Notes: a model not told the origin generated them from the letters alone. Counted from the stretch's first letter, positions 44,372 through 53,049 are shown. The stretch: DNA of 64,000 nt from Halomonas dongshanensis (GCF_024790395.1 NZ_JAJISC010000010.1:42940-106939); one strand, 5' to 3'. Numbers and translations are program-made.

Positions 44372-44638
44372 TTGAATCGTTACGTTGCATGGGTATTTTA
44401 TAAGACCGGCCAGACATCTGGTATACAGCCTGATCACGCGAAAAAGCTGCGCATGCAATTAGCTGCTCTCGAAACGGCGGTCACGGTGGACGACATGGAT
44501 ATCCCTGGCTTTCGGCTTCATCCATTGAAGGGGAAAGAAAAGGGGCGTTGGTCGATTCGTGTCAACGGTAATTGGCGAATGACGTTCGAATTCAAGGACG
44601 GCAATGCCCATATTCTTGATTATGAGGATTATCACTAA
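44372..44638 (+). CDS. higB: HigB-type RelE-family toxin, N-terminus probably frameshifted
   Basis: 88 residues if started at TTG 44372. From FYKTGQTSGIQPDHAKKL on it is a clear HigB (RMQLAALETAV, PGFRLHPLKGKEKGRWSIRV, NGNWRMTFEF, ILDYEDYH). The first 9 codons in this frame do not fit the family, whereas the next frame, from GTG at 44368, reads MIESLRCMGIL then stops, which matches the usual HigB start (M-I-x-S-F/L). A small deletion near 44395 is therefore likely. Ribosome-dependent mRNA endonuclease in the intact family. Overlaps higA by one base. Confidence 0.7.
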   Translation: MNRYVAWVFYKTGQTSGIQPDHAKKLRMQLAALETAVTVDDMDIPGFRLHPLKGKEKGRWSIRVNGNWRMTFEFKDGNAHILDYEDYH

Positions 44639-44931
44639 TGACGATGCATCATCCGCCGCATCCTGGTGAGTTCATTCTTGAGGTCTATCTGGAGCCTTTC
44701 GACATCAGTTCTCGTCAGTTGGCGGCAAGTTTGGGCGTTTCACCTTCCACGCTGTCTCGGCTGCTAAAGGGCAATAGCGGTATCAGCCCAGAAATGTCGC
44801 TGCGTTTGTCCAAGGTGCTTGGGCGTACGCCTGAAAGTTGGCTAGCAATGCAGGATATGTATGATCTGTGGGTCGCGCGTGGCACGGTCAACCTCGATAA
44901 CGTTCATCCTCTGGATTTCGAGGCAGCTTGA
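44638..44931 (+). CDS. higA: HigA-type XRE-family antitoxin
   Basis: 97 residues, ATG at 44638 overlapping the toxin stop (TAATG). Family marks: HPPHPGEFILEVYLEPFDIS at the N-terminus, then a helix-turn-helix (SRQLAASLGVSPSTLSRLLK followed by GNSGISPEMSLRLSKVLGRT) and the final PESWLAMQDMYDLWVA. It binds HigB and represses the pair. The reading frame is intact, unlike that of its toxin, as is common in decaying modules. Followed by a strong terminator. Confidence 0.92.
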   Translation: MTMHHPPHPGEFILEVYLEPFDISSRQLAASLGVSPSTLSRLLKGNSGISPEMSLRLSKVLGRTPESWLAMQDMYDLWVARGTVNLDNVHPLDFEAA

Positions 44932-45010
44932 GGTGTCGCGGTGCAAGCATCGATGCAGCGGCTTTAGCATTTGGCCATCCTGATGTAGAAAAAAGATCGA
45001 GTGGAACATC

Positions 45011-45046
45011 AACGGCGAAGCGCCAAAGCGCTTCGCCGTTTTCTAT
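45011..45046 (+). terminator. Rho-independent terminator after higA
   Basis: Perfect 13-bp stem AACGGCGAAGCGC / GCGCTTCGCCGTT with loop CAAA, then TTCTATT. It separates higA from the convergent gldA. Confidence 0.85.
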
Positions 45047-46173
45047 TACTCGCTCAGCCCCACCTTTTCCATGAACGCCCGTGCGTGCACATCCACCGCC
45101 TTGATGGCGTGGACAACCTGCTGCGGCGTTAGCTCGTAAGCTAGGTTGTGGCTCGATTCGCCTTCTTTAAGGGCGGCTTCGGCGACGCGGTAGAGGTCGT
45201 CGTCGCTTGCCTGGTCGAGCTTGAGTGCCTTGAGCGTGATGGGCAGGCCGAGCGCCAGGTAAAGCTCCAGATACTCTTCCAGCTCCGCTTGGGGCGTCTG
45301 GTCCAGAATCAGCTGAGCGACGGTGCCATAGGCGACTTTTTCGCCGTGGGTCAGGTTGTGGATCTCGCCGTGCAGAGCGGTGAAGCCGTTGTGAATGGCG
45401 TGTGCCCCGGCGAGGCCCCCGCTCTCGAAGCCGAGGCCGCTGAGCAGCGTGTTGGCTTCCACCACCGCCTCGAATGACGGCGTGACGATCTGCGCCTCGT
45501 TGGCCTGATAGGCGAGCAGGGCATGTTCGAAGAGGATCTCTTCGCACTTCTCGCCGATGGTCGCGCCCAGAAGTGTGGCCTTGCCGCCCGCCATGTTATT
45601 GGCGTTGGCGCGAATGGCGGCACGCGCCTCGACCCAGGTGGCCAGGGCATCGGCAATGCCGGAGGCGAGAAAGCGCGGCGGCGCCTTGCAGATGATGGCG
45701 GTATCCACCAACACCAGATTGGGGTTCTTGTCGTAGAAGCGGTAGGACTCGAACTCGCCGTCGTCGCTGTAGATCACCGACAGGGCGCTGGTGGGCGCGT
45801 CGGTAGAGGCGGTGGTGGGCAGTACGGCGCAGGCCGCGTTCAACTGCTCGGCCACGCCCTTGGCGGTGTCGATGGCCTTGCCGCCGCCAAAGCCGATCAC
45901 CACGTCGGCGTCGTGCTCGCGGCCAAGATCGGCGAGCCGCTCGATCTCGCGGGTGGAGGCTTCGCCTTCGAACGCCACGCGCTCGAAGCGCACCTCACTC
46001 CCTTTCAAGCTCTCGCTTAGCTGCTCGCCCGCAATCTTCCACACCACATCATCGGCGATCAAAAGCGCCGACTTGCCCAGCGCGGAGACGTAATGCCCGG
46101 CACGGGCGGTCACCCCTTCGCCCTGCACGTAGCGGGCGGGGCTGATGAAGACTTTCTCGTTGATGGCTGGCAT
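45046..46173 (-). CDS. gldA: Glycerol dehydrogenase GldA
   Basis: 375 residues from the ATG at 46173, with AGGAAA upstream; an in-frame start further out adds 18 residues that match nothing. Zinc-dependent NAD enzyme converting glycerol to dihydroxyacetone. Nucleotide-binding GFGGGKAIDTAKGVAE at about 95, TTASTDAPTSALSVIY near 120, then zinc ligands in IADALATWVEA, GLAGAHAIHNGFTALHGE and IHNLTHGEKVAYG (H and H with the Asp). Single gene. No glycerol kinase or DhaK is adjacent. Confidence 0.93.
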   Translation of the reverse strand: MPAINEKVFISPARYVQGEGVTARAGHYVSALGKSALLIADDVVWKIAGEQLSESLKGSEVRFERVAFEGEASTREIERLADLGREHDADVVIGFGGGKAIDTAKGVAEQLNAACAVLPTTASTDAPTSALSVIYSDDGEFESYRFYDKNPNLVLVDTAIICKAPPRFLASGIADALATWVEARAAIRANANNMAGGKATLLGATIGEKCEEILFEHALLAYQANEAQIVTPSFEAVVEANTLLSGLGFESGGLAGAHAIHNGFTALHGEIHNLTHGEKVAYGTVAQLILDQTPQAELEEYLELYLALGLPITLKALKLDQASDDDLYRVAEAALKEGESSHNLAYELTPQQVVHAIKAVDVHARAFMEKVGLSE

Positions 46174-46410
46174 ACGAATATTTCCTGTAAACAGTGTGAG
46201 TGTGCCTACCAGTGTAGTTACTTGCACTGTATACGCATGTGCGGCATTTCGACGTATGCGCCATTAGCCATCGTCACGCTGCGTAGAGAAAGCTCGCTCT
46301 TACGCGCCCTATGAGGCGGGTTATTTGGGGGGAGGGCACAAAACGTTCGTATTTACGTATGTATCTAATGGCGTACACTTCTTGGAAGTTGAATAAGCAG
46401 GAGGTGCATC

Positions 46411-46653
46411 ATGCTCGGGATCACCGCCACTGAGGCGAGCAGTAATCTGTATCGTTTGATCGATGAAGCGGCTGAGTCTCACCAGCCGATCGTTATTATG
46501 GGTAAGCGAAACAAAGCCGTATTAATTTGTGAAGAGGATTGGTCGGCTATTCAAGAAACGATCTATCTGCTTTCTGTGCCGGGCATGCGGGAATCTATTC
46601 GTGAAGGAATGCTGACGCCTACCAGTGACTGCGACGGGGAGCTCGACTGGTGA
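46411..46653 (+). CDS. YefM/Phd-type antitoxin
   Basis: 80 residues, ATG at 46411 preceded by AGGAGG. The Phd/YefM domain is complete: LGITATEASSNLYRLIDEAA, ESHQPIVIMGKRNKAVLICE, DWSAIQETIYLLSVPGM, then an acidic neutralising tail ending GELDW. Its stop overlaps a GTG at 46650, the start of the toxin. The 46174-46410 intergenic space before it holds the promoter but no motif I can assign. Confidence 0.9.
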   Translation: MLGITATEASSNLYRLIDEAAESHQPIVIMGKRNKAVLICEEDWSAIQETIYLLSVPGMRESIREGMLTPTSDCDGELDW

Positions 46654-46915
46654 CGTGGAGGTTGGTATATACCAAACAGGCTCAAAAAGGGATGCCAAGA
46701 AGCTGGCTTTCAGTGGTTTGAAGCCAAAAGCCCAGGAGCTTTTGGCGCTGTTGGGGGAAGACCCATACCGCACCCCGCCCCCTTTTGAAAAGCTGATCGG
46801 TGATCTTTCGGGGGCGTATTCCCGCCGTATCAATATTCAACATCGTGTTGTGTATCAAGTGCTTGAGGAGGAGAGGGTAGTGAAGGTCCTTCGCCTCTGG
46901 AGCCACTACGAGTAA
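46650..46915 (+). pseudogene. Txe/YoeB-type toxin gene broken by a frameshift
   Basis: From GTG 46650 the frame reads MTWRLVYTKQAQK, the classic Txe/YoeB start, then goes off into an early TGA. In another frame the rest is perfect: DAKKLAFSGLKPKAQELLAL, EDPYRTPPPFEKLIGDLSGA, YSRRINIQHRVVYQVLE and the catalytic end LRLWSHYE. The break is at the AAAAAGGG tract (46684-46691); family members would need two bases fewer, and a -1 slip at this place would also restore it. Without that, only a 24-residue peptide results. Intact toxins cut mRNA at the ribosome. Confidence 0.8.
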
Positions 46916-46982
46916 TTAGCGTGCTGAGCCTAGGATGGAAACCCATGCGCATAGAGCACATCCCGTCGAAAAGCGACAATCT

Positions 46983-47945
46983 ATGAACCTCCTCTTCCTT
47001 GGCACCTCTGCTGGCGTACCCACCAAAAGCCGAAACGTTTCCGGCATTGCCCTGCGCGAAAGCAAGGGGAAAGGCTGGTATCTGATCGACTGCGGTGAGG
47101 GCACGCAGCATCAGGTGTTGCGCACCACGCTTTCGCTCAATACCTTGAAGGCAATACTGATCACCCACGTGCACGGTGACCACTGCTATGGGCTGCCGGG
47201 GCTTTTGGCTAGTGCTGCGATGAGCGGTCGCACGGCGCCGCTGACCATCGTTGCATCTCAGGGTATTAAAGCGTGGCTCGAGACGACTTTTTCGGCTACC
47301 GAGCTTGCGTTGCCCTTTGCCCTCGAGTTCGTCGATGCAAGCACGCTGCCCCGCTTGGCCTTTGAGCAAGTGGAGGTCGAGACGTTTACGCTTTCGCACC
47401 GGGTGCCGTGCTACGCCTACACGTTTACTGAGATCAACATCGCCGCCGACCTGGATACTGCCAAGCTCGAGCGCGATGGCATTCCCCGTGGGGCGCTGTG
47501 GGGGCAGGTGAAGCAAGGCATCGATATCGAATTTGCTGGAAAGCGCTTGAGAAGCAGCGACTATTTGATTCAAAAGCACCCGCCTAGAAAGATCGTGATC
47601 GCAGGAGACAACGACCGCCCCGCGCTATTGGCGCAGGCGTGTATCGGTGCGCAGGTGCTGGTACATGAAGCGACGTATTCTCAAGCGCTGGCCGAGAAAG
47701 CGCGCGAAGTGGGGCACAGCTACGCCAGTCTCGTTGGAGAGTTTGCCGAGGCGGCTAGCGTGCCCCATTTGGTGCTGACGCACTTTAGCCCGCGTTACCA
47801 GTTTCATCCTCAGGCATCGCCTTCCATTGAGGATATTCGTCGCGAGGCCCAGAGCGTCTATTCGGGTTCGCTTTATCTGGCGCGAGATTTTCTTCAATTT
47901 AGCTTGGATAAAGCGGGCTGTTTGGTCGCGATGACGAGTGAATAG
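46983..47945 (+). CDS. rnz: Ribonuclease Z-like metallo-beta-lactamase-fold nuclease
   Basis: 320 residues from the ATG at 46983; the start MNLLFLGTSAGVPTKSRNVS is that of the family. Processes tRNA 3-prime ends. Zinc motif HVHGDHCYGLPGLL near residue 60, then SHRVPCYAYTF near 140, AGDNDRPALLA near 205 and LVLTHFSPRY near 265. The DEAD-box-like substrate loop of RNase Z is in RGALWGQVKQG. Independent gene with no clear operon partner, and convergent to the next gene. Confidence 0.9.
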   Translation: MNLLFLGTSAGVPTKSRNVSGIALRESKGKGWYLIDCGEGTQHQVLRTTLSLNTLKAILITHVHGDHCYGLPGLLASAAMSGRTAPLTIVASQGIKAWLETTFSATELALPFALEFVDASTLPRLAFEQVEVETFTLSHRVPCYAYTFTEINIAADLDTAKLERDGIPRGALWGQVKQGIDIEFAGKRLRSSDYLIQKHPPRKIVIAGDNDRPALLAQACIGAQVLVHEATYSQALAEKAREVGHSYASLVGEFAEAASVPHLVLTHFSPRYQFHPQASPSIEDIRREAQSVYSGSLYLARDFLQFSLDKAGCLVAMTSE

Positions 47946-47974
47946 TCTTTTGCCGCTTTTAATTACGGCACCGA

Positions 47975-48382
47975 TCAGTCGCGGCAATAGCCTTCACCGG
48001 ATTGCACTACCAAGCACTCTTCTTTGTCCAGTAGCCACTTCATACCAGTGGCCTCGCCATCACCGGCGCGAAGCAGGTATGAGCCATCATGGCGGGTAAA
48101 GCTGATGCCTTCGTCCGTTGCTTGGCCTTCGAAGGTGCCGCTTTGATCGGCGTCTAGGCCGTACTGCATCTCCAGCAGATAATGGCCGGGGCCAGCCGCG
48201 TCGTTCTGGCTAATATCCAGATACAAACCCTCTACCCCGGTCCATCGGCCAATCCACTGATCGGTTGCAAGATCGGCATCAGCCGTAGGTGATGGGGCCG
48301 AGCCGTTGTCTTGACTGCAACCGCTCATGAAGATGAGAGCGCTTAGGGCAACGGCTCTTTTAAGCATGACAAGTTTGAACAT
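47975..48382 (-). CDS. Small hypothetical lipoprotein
   Basis: 135 residues. Lipoprotein signal peptide with lipobox LIFMSGC, mature protein starting at Cys22 (SQDNGSAPSP linker). The rest is a compact domain (WIGRWTGVEGLYLDISQ, HYLLEMQYGLDADQSGTFEG) with one cysteine pair at the end (EECLVV, GYCRD). No family recognised. An in-frame ATG at 48364 is an alternative start. Probably attached to the outer membrane facing the periplasm. Confidence 0.75.
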   Translation of the reverse strand: MFKLVMLKRAVALSALIFMSGCSQDNGSAPSPTADADLATDQWIGRWTGVEGLYLDISQNDAAGPGHYLLEMQYGLDADQSGTFEGQATDEGISFTRHDGSYLLRAGDGEATGMKWLLDKEECLVVQSGEGYCRD

Positions 48383-48431
48383 GGCACGTATTACCGAAGG
48401 TCGAGGGAAAGCGTTAGCGCCTCTGCGCTCG

Positions 48432-49301
48432 CTATGGAAAGCGTAGCAGAAGCTCGCACGTTACGCAGATGGTGTTACATCCTGGTGCCAGCTCTCCTTG
48501 GTGCTGTTCGCCCCCAATACCTACCGAGAGCGCTTGAAGGGAGAGCTGCCCAGATTCCAACCGCCCATCGAGTATCAGTATTTCGTTGGCATGGCTTTCA
48601 AGTTGAATGCCATCGGTAAAGCAGGTGTTGATGAGGCTGCCAATTCCCAATACCTGCGCAGAAGGTATCTCATGGAGCTCGGCAATGGATGTTATCGCCT
48701 CATGGATGTCCTGATTAGGACGTAGCGTCAATAATATTGCGTTAGCTTTCGATGAAGTGCTGTCATTCGTGTTCGCATAAGGAGCGAAAAGAGAAAACCG
48801 AGTTTCTTCATCCTGCGTTACGACTAAGTGAGCGCCTTCGATCGCGATACAAGATGCCGTAACGTCTGTGGCTAATAGTGAATCAGGCGCCAAGAGATGG
48901 CCCGCCATGATAGGCTCTTTGCCGTGTTGCCATGTCCCGTGGCAGTGCAGGAAAGGTTCGCCGTCGCGTAGGCCTACGTGCGCGCCCGCGGTAAGTATTT
49001 TTGCAGGTGACGATAAACGATAGGTATCGCTATACCATGCAGCATGTGCGCCGCTAGGGTCATTGCCTGGCATTACGAAGTGCAGGCTTTCCATGGCGGC
49101 GTCGTTTATCGTCAAATAGGCGGCTGTAATGCCATGTTTCTCAAGCGCGTGAACGATAGCATCGTGCAGCGTTTGGCCACCTTCAAGGATGATGTCTCGC
49201 TCCTTTGTATAGCAATGCTGAGCTTGATAACGGTGCTGGGCTGGAGTGCCTGGGTGGTGAATGGCGCCAGCCTTCGTCGAGCGGTTGGATAGTGGGATCA
49301 T
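48432..49301 (-). CDS. Tandem PCC/DUF296-domain protein
   Basis: 289 residues with two copies of the PCC (DUF296) fold. Copy 1 runs from about 38 to 165 and includes GLRDGEPFLHCHGTWQHG (histidines at the metal-like site); copy 2 from about 185 to 289 has ILILDGRLESGQLSLQALSV and GGEQHQGELAPG at the same place. PCC domains occur in plant AT-hook proteins and bacterial single-domain proteins and their biochemical role is unsettled. It overlaps the CoA ligase by 4 nt, so it belongs to the same catabolic operon. No DNA-binding element is evident. Confidence 0.78.
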   Translation of the reverse strand: MIPLSNRSTKAGAIHHPGTPAQHRYQAQHCYTKERDIILEGGQTLHDAIVHALEKHGITAAYLTINDAAMESLHFVMPGNDPSGAHAAWYSDTYRLSSPAKILTAGAHVGLRDGEPFLHCHGTWQHGKEPIMAGHLLAPDSLLATDVTASCIAIEGAHLVVTQDEETRFSLFAPYANTNDSTSSKANAILLTLRPNQDIHEAITSIAELHEIPSAQVLGIGSLINTCFTDGIQLESHANEILILDGRLESGQLSLQALSVGIGGEQHQGELAPGCNTICVTCELLLRFP

Positions 49302-50896
49302 GAGATCTCCTTTAGCTCGCCGCGCTCGATGAGCGTTTCTCGAATGAGTTTTTTCGTTATTTTTCCGTAAGCCGTCTTGGGCATTTCGCTCCAGATAACG
49401 TAGCTTTTAGGCACTTTATAGCGCGCCACGCGTTCGCTGAGCCATGCATTCAACGAAGATATTTCGACGTGCTGGCCTGGGTAAAAGACACACACGGCCA
49501 TGCCAACTTCGCCCCACACGGGGTCCGGTACGCCCAGCACGGCAGTTTCGGAAACGGCGGGGTGGCTAAGTAGCTTTTCTTCTATTTCTCGAGGGTAAAT
49601 GTTTGAGCCGCCCGAGATATACATATCGGACACCCGCCCTGTCAGATAAACGAATCCTTCGTCATCCATATGGCCTAGGTCGCCGGTTAAAAACCAGCCA
49701 TTTCGAAAGCTCTTTTGGTTGGCCTCATCATTATTATAATACCCGGCAAATACCGCTGGGCCGATAACGGCAATCTCTCCTGTTTCGCCCGCAGGAACTT
49801 CGACGCCGTTACTATCTTGAATCTGTGCTTGAATGCCGGTACGCGCGAAGCCACAGGTACCTATTTTCATGTGACTGTCATCGATGTGATGAAAGGCCGG
49901 TGGAAGCACCGTGATGTTGCCCGTCACTTCTCCCAGGCCGAAATACTGAACGAGAACGGGGCCCAGCGTTTCCAGTGCCTTTACCTGATCCGACCGGTAC
50001 ATGGGCGCGCCTGCATAGATGACATAACGTAAAGAGGTGTGGTCGTACTGATTGACACTAGGATGCTCGATGAGCATTTTGACGATGGTGGGAACGGTAA
50101 AAAGGTTGGTCACTTTCCACTGCTCTACGAGCCGCCAGATGGTCGCAGGATCGAATTTTTCCTCGGCTGGGAGGATGGTCTTGACGCCGTGCGCCACTTG
50201 CGCAAGCTGATGAACGCCAGCGCCATGGGAGAGCGGGGCAACCACAATCGATGCATCCTCAGGACCGGTTCCCGGCATTAAATCGCAAAGGTGATTGGTG
50301 ATCACGAAGGCCATTTGGCCATGGGTCAAAACGGCTGCTTTGGGGCGCCCTGTGGTACCCGATGTAAAGAAGAACCAAGCGGGGTCATCGCGCCCGACAT
50401 CGACTGCTGCCAGGTTTTGACCTGAGTAGCGTGTGATCAGCGTTTCGTAATCGATGGCGAAGTCACTTTTTCCAATCGAAACGGTTATCTCGACAGAGTC
50501 GCAAGCGGCGGCATGCTGTGGAAAGCTGGCGCCGCATAGCAAGGCTCTGGCTCCAGAAGAGCTTGCAAGATAAGCCACTTCGTCCGGCGACTGGCGGTAG
50601 TTGGTCGGCACCCAGACGGCGCCGATTCGCCAGCACGCAAACATCGCTTCGAACATCTGGTTACAGTTGGAGGACTGAACCAGCAAACGATCCCCCTTCT
50701 TAAGGCCCAATTCGTGGCTTAGCGCGTACGCAAATGCCCGAGATCGCTCCTCCATCTCTTTCCATGTCCAGGTGCTATCACCCCATGCGAAGCCAATCTC
50801 ATCGGCAAGACGACGCGAACTCTCTGTCAGCAAGTGAGAAAGGTTCATGACCCGAGTGGACACGGGGAGCGTGCTAGTGTGTACATGCTGGCTCAT
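49298..50896 (-). CDS. Acyl-CoA synthetase (AMP-forming)
   Basis: 532 residues, adenylate-forming enzyme that activates a carboxylic acid with CoA. P-loop FFTSGTTGRPKAAVLTHGQM at about 180, core YFGLGEVTGN, GDLGHMDDEGFVYLTGRVSD with the hinge aspartate, SGGSNIYPREIEEKLLSHPA and the catalytic lysine in KTAYGKITKKLI near the C-terminus. Substrate not readable; medium-chain or aromatic acids are candidates. Coupled by 4-nt overlaps to the thiolase upstream and the PCC protein downstream. Confidence 0.92.
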   Translation of the reverse strand: MSQHVHTSTLPVSTRVMNLSHLLTESSRRLADEIGFAWGDSTWTWKEMEERSRAFAYALSHELGLKKGDRLLVQSSNCNQMFEAMFACWRIGAVWVPTNYRQSPDEVAYLASSSGARALLCGASFPQHAAACDSVEITVSIGKSDFAIDYETLITRYSGQNLAAVDVGRDDPAWFFFTSGTTGRPKAAVLTHGQMAFVITNHLCDLMPGTGPEDASIVVAPLSHGAGVHQLAQVAHGVKTILPAEEKFDPATIWRLVEQWKVTNLFTVPTIVKMLIEHPSVNQYDHTSLRYVIYAGAPMYRSDQVKALETLGPVLVQYFGLGEVTGNITVLPPAFHHIDDSHMKIGTCGFARTGIQAQIQDSNGVEVPAGETGEIAVIGPAVFAGYYNNDEANQKSFRNGWFLTGDLGHMDDEGFVYLTGRVSDMYISGGSNIYPREIEEKLLSHPAVSETAVLGVPDPVWGEVGMAVCVFYPGQHVEISSLNAWLSERVARYKVPKSYVIWSEMPKTAYGKITKKLIRETLIERGELKEIS

Positions 50897-52062
50897 TTGA
50901 CGCGCTCCAGAATGGATACGTAGTTGGCGACCGCCGCTCCACCCATGTTAAAGACACCTGCCAGGCTCGCGTTCGGAATCTGCATTTGATCGGCTTCTCC
51001 CATTAGCTGCATGGCGGCCATAACGTGCATGGACACACCGGTAGCGCCAATCGGATGGCCTTTTGACTTGAGCCCGCCTGAGGGGTTGATGGGCAAGGCG
51101 CCGTCTTTTTGCGTGAGCCCTTCTTGGACGACACGGTAACCTTCGCCTTTTGGCGCCAGCCCCATCGCTTCGTACTCCAGTAGCTCCGCGATGGTGAAGC
51201 AGTCGTGTGTCTCTACGAGGGATAGGTCCATGATGTCTAGCTCGGCGCTGGCGAGGGCTTTTTGCCACGCCATGGCGGCTCCCCGGAACGCCAACACGTC
51301 GCGTCTGGAAAGCGCCATGAGGTCGTTGGCCTGTGTGCGGGCGCGAAAAGCAATGGCACGCTTTAAGTGGGAAGCGGTTTCGGCATCGGCAACGATCAAA
51401 GCGGCTGCGCCATCAGAAATGAGAGAGCAGTCGGTACGGCGCAGGGGGCCAGCAACGATGGGGTTGCGATCTGAAACCGTGGCGCAGAAGTCGACGCCGA
51501 TATCCTTACGCATTTGCGCATAGGGGTTGAACACACCATTGGCGTGGTTTTTCGCAGCAATCATGGCGAGCTCTTGCGAACGATCTCCATACGTCTGGAA
51601 ATAGCGTTCGGCAATCTTGCCAAAAACACCCGCAAAGCCTCCGGCGATATTGGCTTCCTCACGGTGATAGCTGGCGCTTAGCAAGATGTTGCCAACCTCG
51701 GCGGTCGGCGTTGCCGACATTTTTTCAGCACCGACGACCAGGGCGATTTTCCCACGGCCCGACTCGATGAAATCGAGCGCTCCGTGCAGCGTTGCGCTTC
51801 CGGTGGCGCATGCATTCTCATAACGTGTGGCGGGCGTATGTGCAAAGCGCTCGTCACCCATGCCCACAAGCGCTGCTTGGAAATCCTGAGCAGAGAATCC
51901 GTTGTTGTAAACGCCTACGAAAATACCGTCTATGTCTTTGTGCTCAACGCCAGCATGGCAGAGCGCCTCTTGAACCACGCCTTGCATAAGCGCTTCGGTA
52001 TCGGGTTCGGGTAATTTGCCAAAAGGGGAGTGAGCCCAGCCGACGATATGTGCCTTTGTCAT
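50893..52062 (-). CDS. Thiolase / SCP2-type acetyl-CoA acetyltransferase
   Basis: 389 residues. The nucleophilic cysteine is in TRYENACATGSATLHGALDF (about residue 90), the active-site histidine in VETHDCFTIAELLEYEAMGL, and the second one in KGHPIGATGVSMHV, ending with NMGGAAVANYVSILER. SCP2-type members often cleave 3-ketoacyl-CoA with unusual side chains. Overlaps iclR and the ligase by 4 nt. Together with the CoA ligase and the SDR at 56031 it would form a beta-oxidation-like sequence. Confidence 0.92.
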   Translation of the reverse strand: MTKAHIVGWAHSPFGKLPEPDTEALMQGVVQEALCHAGVEHKDIDGIFVGVYNNGFSAQDFQAALVGMGDERFAHTPATRYENACATGSATLHGALDFIESGRGKIALVVGAEKMSATPTAEVGNILLSASYHREEANIAGGFAGVFGKIAERYFQTYGDRSQELAMIAAKNHANGVFNPYAQMRKDIGVDFCATVSDRNPIVAGPLRRTDCSLISDGAAALIVADAETASHLKRAIAFRARTQANDLMALSRRDVLAFRGAAMAWQKALASAELDIMDLSLVETHDCFTIAELLEYEAMGLAPKGEGYRVVQEGLTQKDGALPINPSGGLKSKGHPIGATGVSMHVMAAMQLMGEADQMQIPNASLAGVFNMGGAAVANYVSILERVK

Positions 52063-52901
52063 TGTTTGCTCCTGGCGAGGGGGGCGGAGGGTTTTTGATG
52101 CCTTGAAAATTCTGCGGCTAAGAGACGTTCTATCGCTAAGGCCTCTTCTTGTAATTTGGGCACCAGGGTTTGCGACCTGCGAGGTTCCTGCATCCGGCTT
52201 TCAATTGCCGCTAACGAAAGCGAGCCTGCTAATACGCCGTCCGGCCAGTGCAAGGCGATGCCAATGCCCCAGGAGTCGGTAAATACCAGCCCGGGGTTAA
52301 TGGCAAATCCTTGCTCTCTGGTTTGGTTAACCAGCGCAGATAAATGCGTTGGTATTAGCTGAGGATAATGCTCTTCGAGGTGCGTGCGCTGGGCCTCGAG
52401 AATGTGGGCAATTTCATCGTCGGGTAGGGCGGCCAGCATGGCGAGAGAGCCAGCTCCTACGCCTAGAGGATGATAGGCGCCTTGCTGAAGCGCATGGGTA
52501 CGAATGGGGTAAGCGCCATCTTCGCGATAAAGGCACAGCGAAAAGTGGCCACGACGAATAGAGAGGCAGGCAGCGTCTTCGGTCAACTGCGCTAACCGCG
52601 CGACGTTGCACGTCGCTAGGCGCATTAAGTTGTGCTGTTCGGATGCTCGATGACCCAACAAATAGGCTTCTGGGCCTAAATGATAATAATGATTGGCAGG
52701 AGACTGCTCTACCATGCCTGCATTGATCAGTGCCAGCAGTAGCCGTCTTGCAGTGGGCTTGTTCAAGCCACAGTGCTCTGTCAAATCGGCAAGCGAACTA
52801 CCTCCGGTCTGGCGTGCAATTCGGCTCAACAGGCCAAGTGCACGATCCACGCTTTGCGCGCCGGCGGTGCTACTTTCCGCTACCAGGATTTTTTGTTCCA
52901 T
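52059..52901 (-). CDS. IclR-family transcriptional regulator
   Basis: 280 residues. N-terminal helix-turn-helix: VDRALGLLSRIARQTGGSSL then LTEHCGLNKPTARRLLLALI. Ligand domain with YHLGPEAYLLGHRASEQHNL, GAGSLAMLAALPDDEIAHIL, RTREQGF-like TREQGFAINPGLVFTDSWGI and SLAAIESRM. It is the first gene of the operon with the thiolase, CoA ligase and PCC protein and is divergent from a TRAP operon. The start ATG at 52901 lies inside an inverted repeat (52897-52909), consistent with autorepression. Confidence 0.9.
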   Translation of the reverse strand: MEQKILVAESSTAGAQSVDRALGLLSRIARQTGGSSLADLTEHCGLNKPTARRLLLALINAGMVEQSPANHYYHLGPEAYLLGHRASEQHNLMRLATCNVARLAQLTEDAACLSIRRGHFSLCLYREDGAYPIRTHALQQGAYHPLGVGAGSLAMLAALPDDEIAHILEAQRTHLEEHYPQLIPTHLSALVNQTREQGFAINPGLVFTDSWGIGIALHWPDGVLAGSLSLAAIESRMQEPRRSQTLVPKLQEEALAIERLLAAEFSRHQKPSAPLARSKQ

Positions 52902-52909
52902 ATTATGGA
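52897..52909. promoter_or_regulatory. IclR-type operator over the iclR start codon
   Basis: TCCATATTATGGA, a perfect 6-bp-arm palindrome. The iclR ATG (minus strand, 52901-52899) lies inside it. Same sequence type as the site at 53037. Confidence 0.65.
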
Positions 52910-52947
52910 CCGTTTTTGCTCAGTAATTTTTATATTGAGCTTGTTTT

Positions 52948-52984
52948 GATAGGTGCTTTGGATAGCTTATAGATAGGTACTTTG
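52948..52984. repeat. Direct repeat in the iclR-dctP intergenic region
   Basis: GATAGGTGCTTTG (52948-52960) and GATAGGTACTTTG (52972-52984), 12 of 13 identical, 24 bp apart. Between the two operators and possibly part of the same regulatory region. Confidence 0.5.
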
Positions 52985-53036
52985 ACTTTTAAGGCTTGCT
53001 TTGGCAAATTTTTATTGCAAGACACCTAAAAAAAGG

Positions 53037-53049
53037 TCCATATTGTGGA
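53037..53049. promoter_or_regulatory. IclR-type operator upstream of the TRAP operon
   Basis: TCCATATTGTGGA, one mismatch from the perfect palindrome at 52897. Extended form GGTCCATATTGTGGATC. It lies 51 bp ahead of the dctP ATG. Confidence 0.65.

Noticed and set aside
45011..45046. Bidirectional terminator also serving gldA
   Set aside because: The stem is perfect, but on the minus strand no T run follows.
46684..46691. Classical A-AAA-AAG slippery site for programmed -1 frameshifting in the Txe gene
   Set aside because: Only five A precede the G run, so the dnaX-type heptamer is incomplete; decay is more likely though not excluded.
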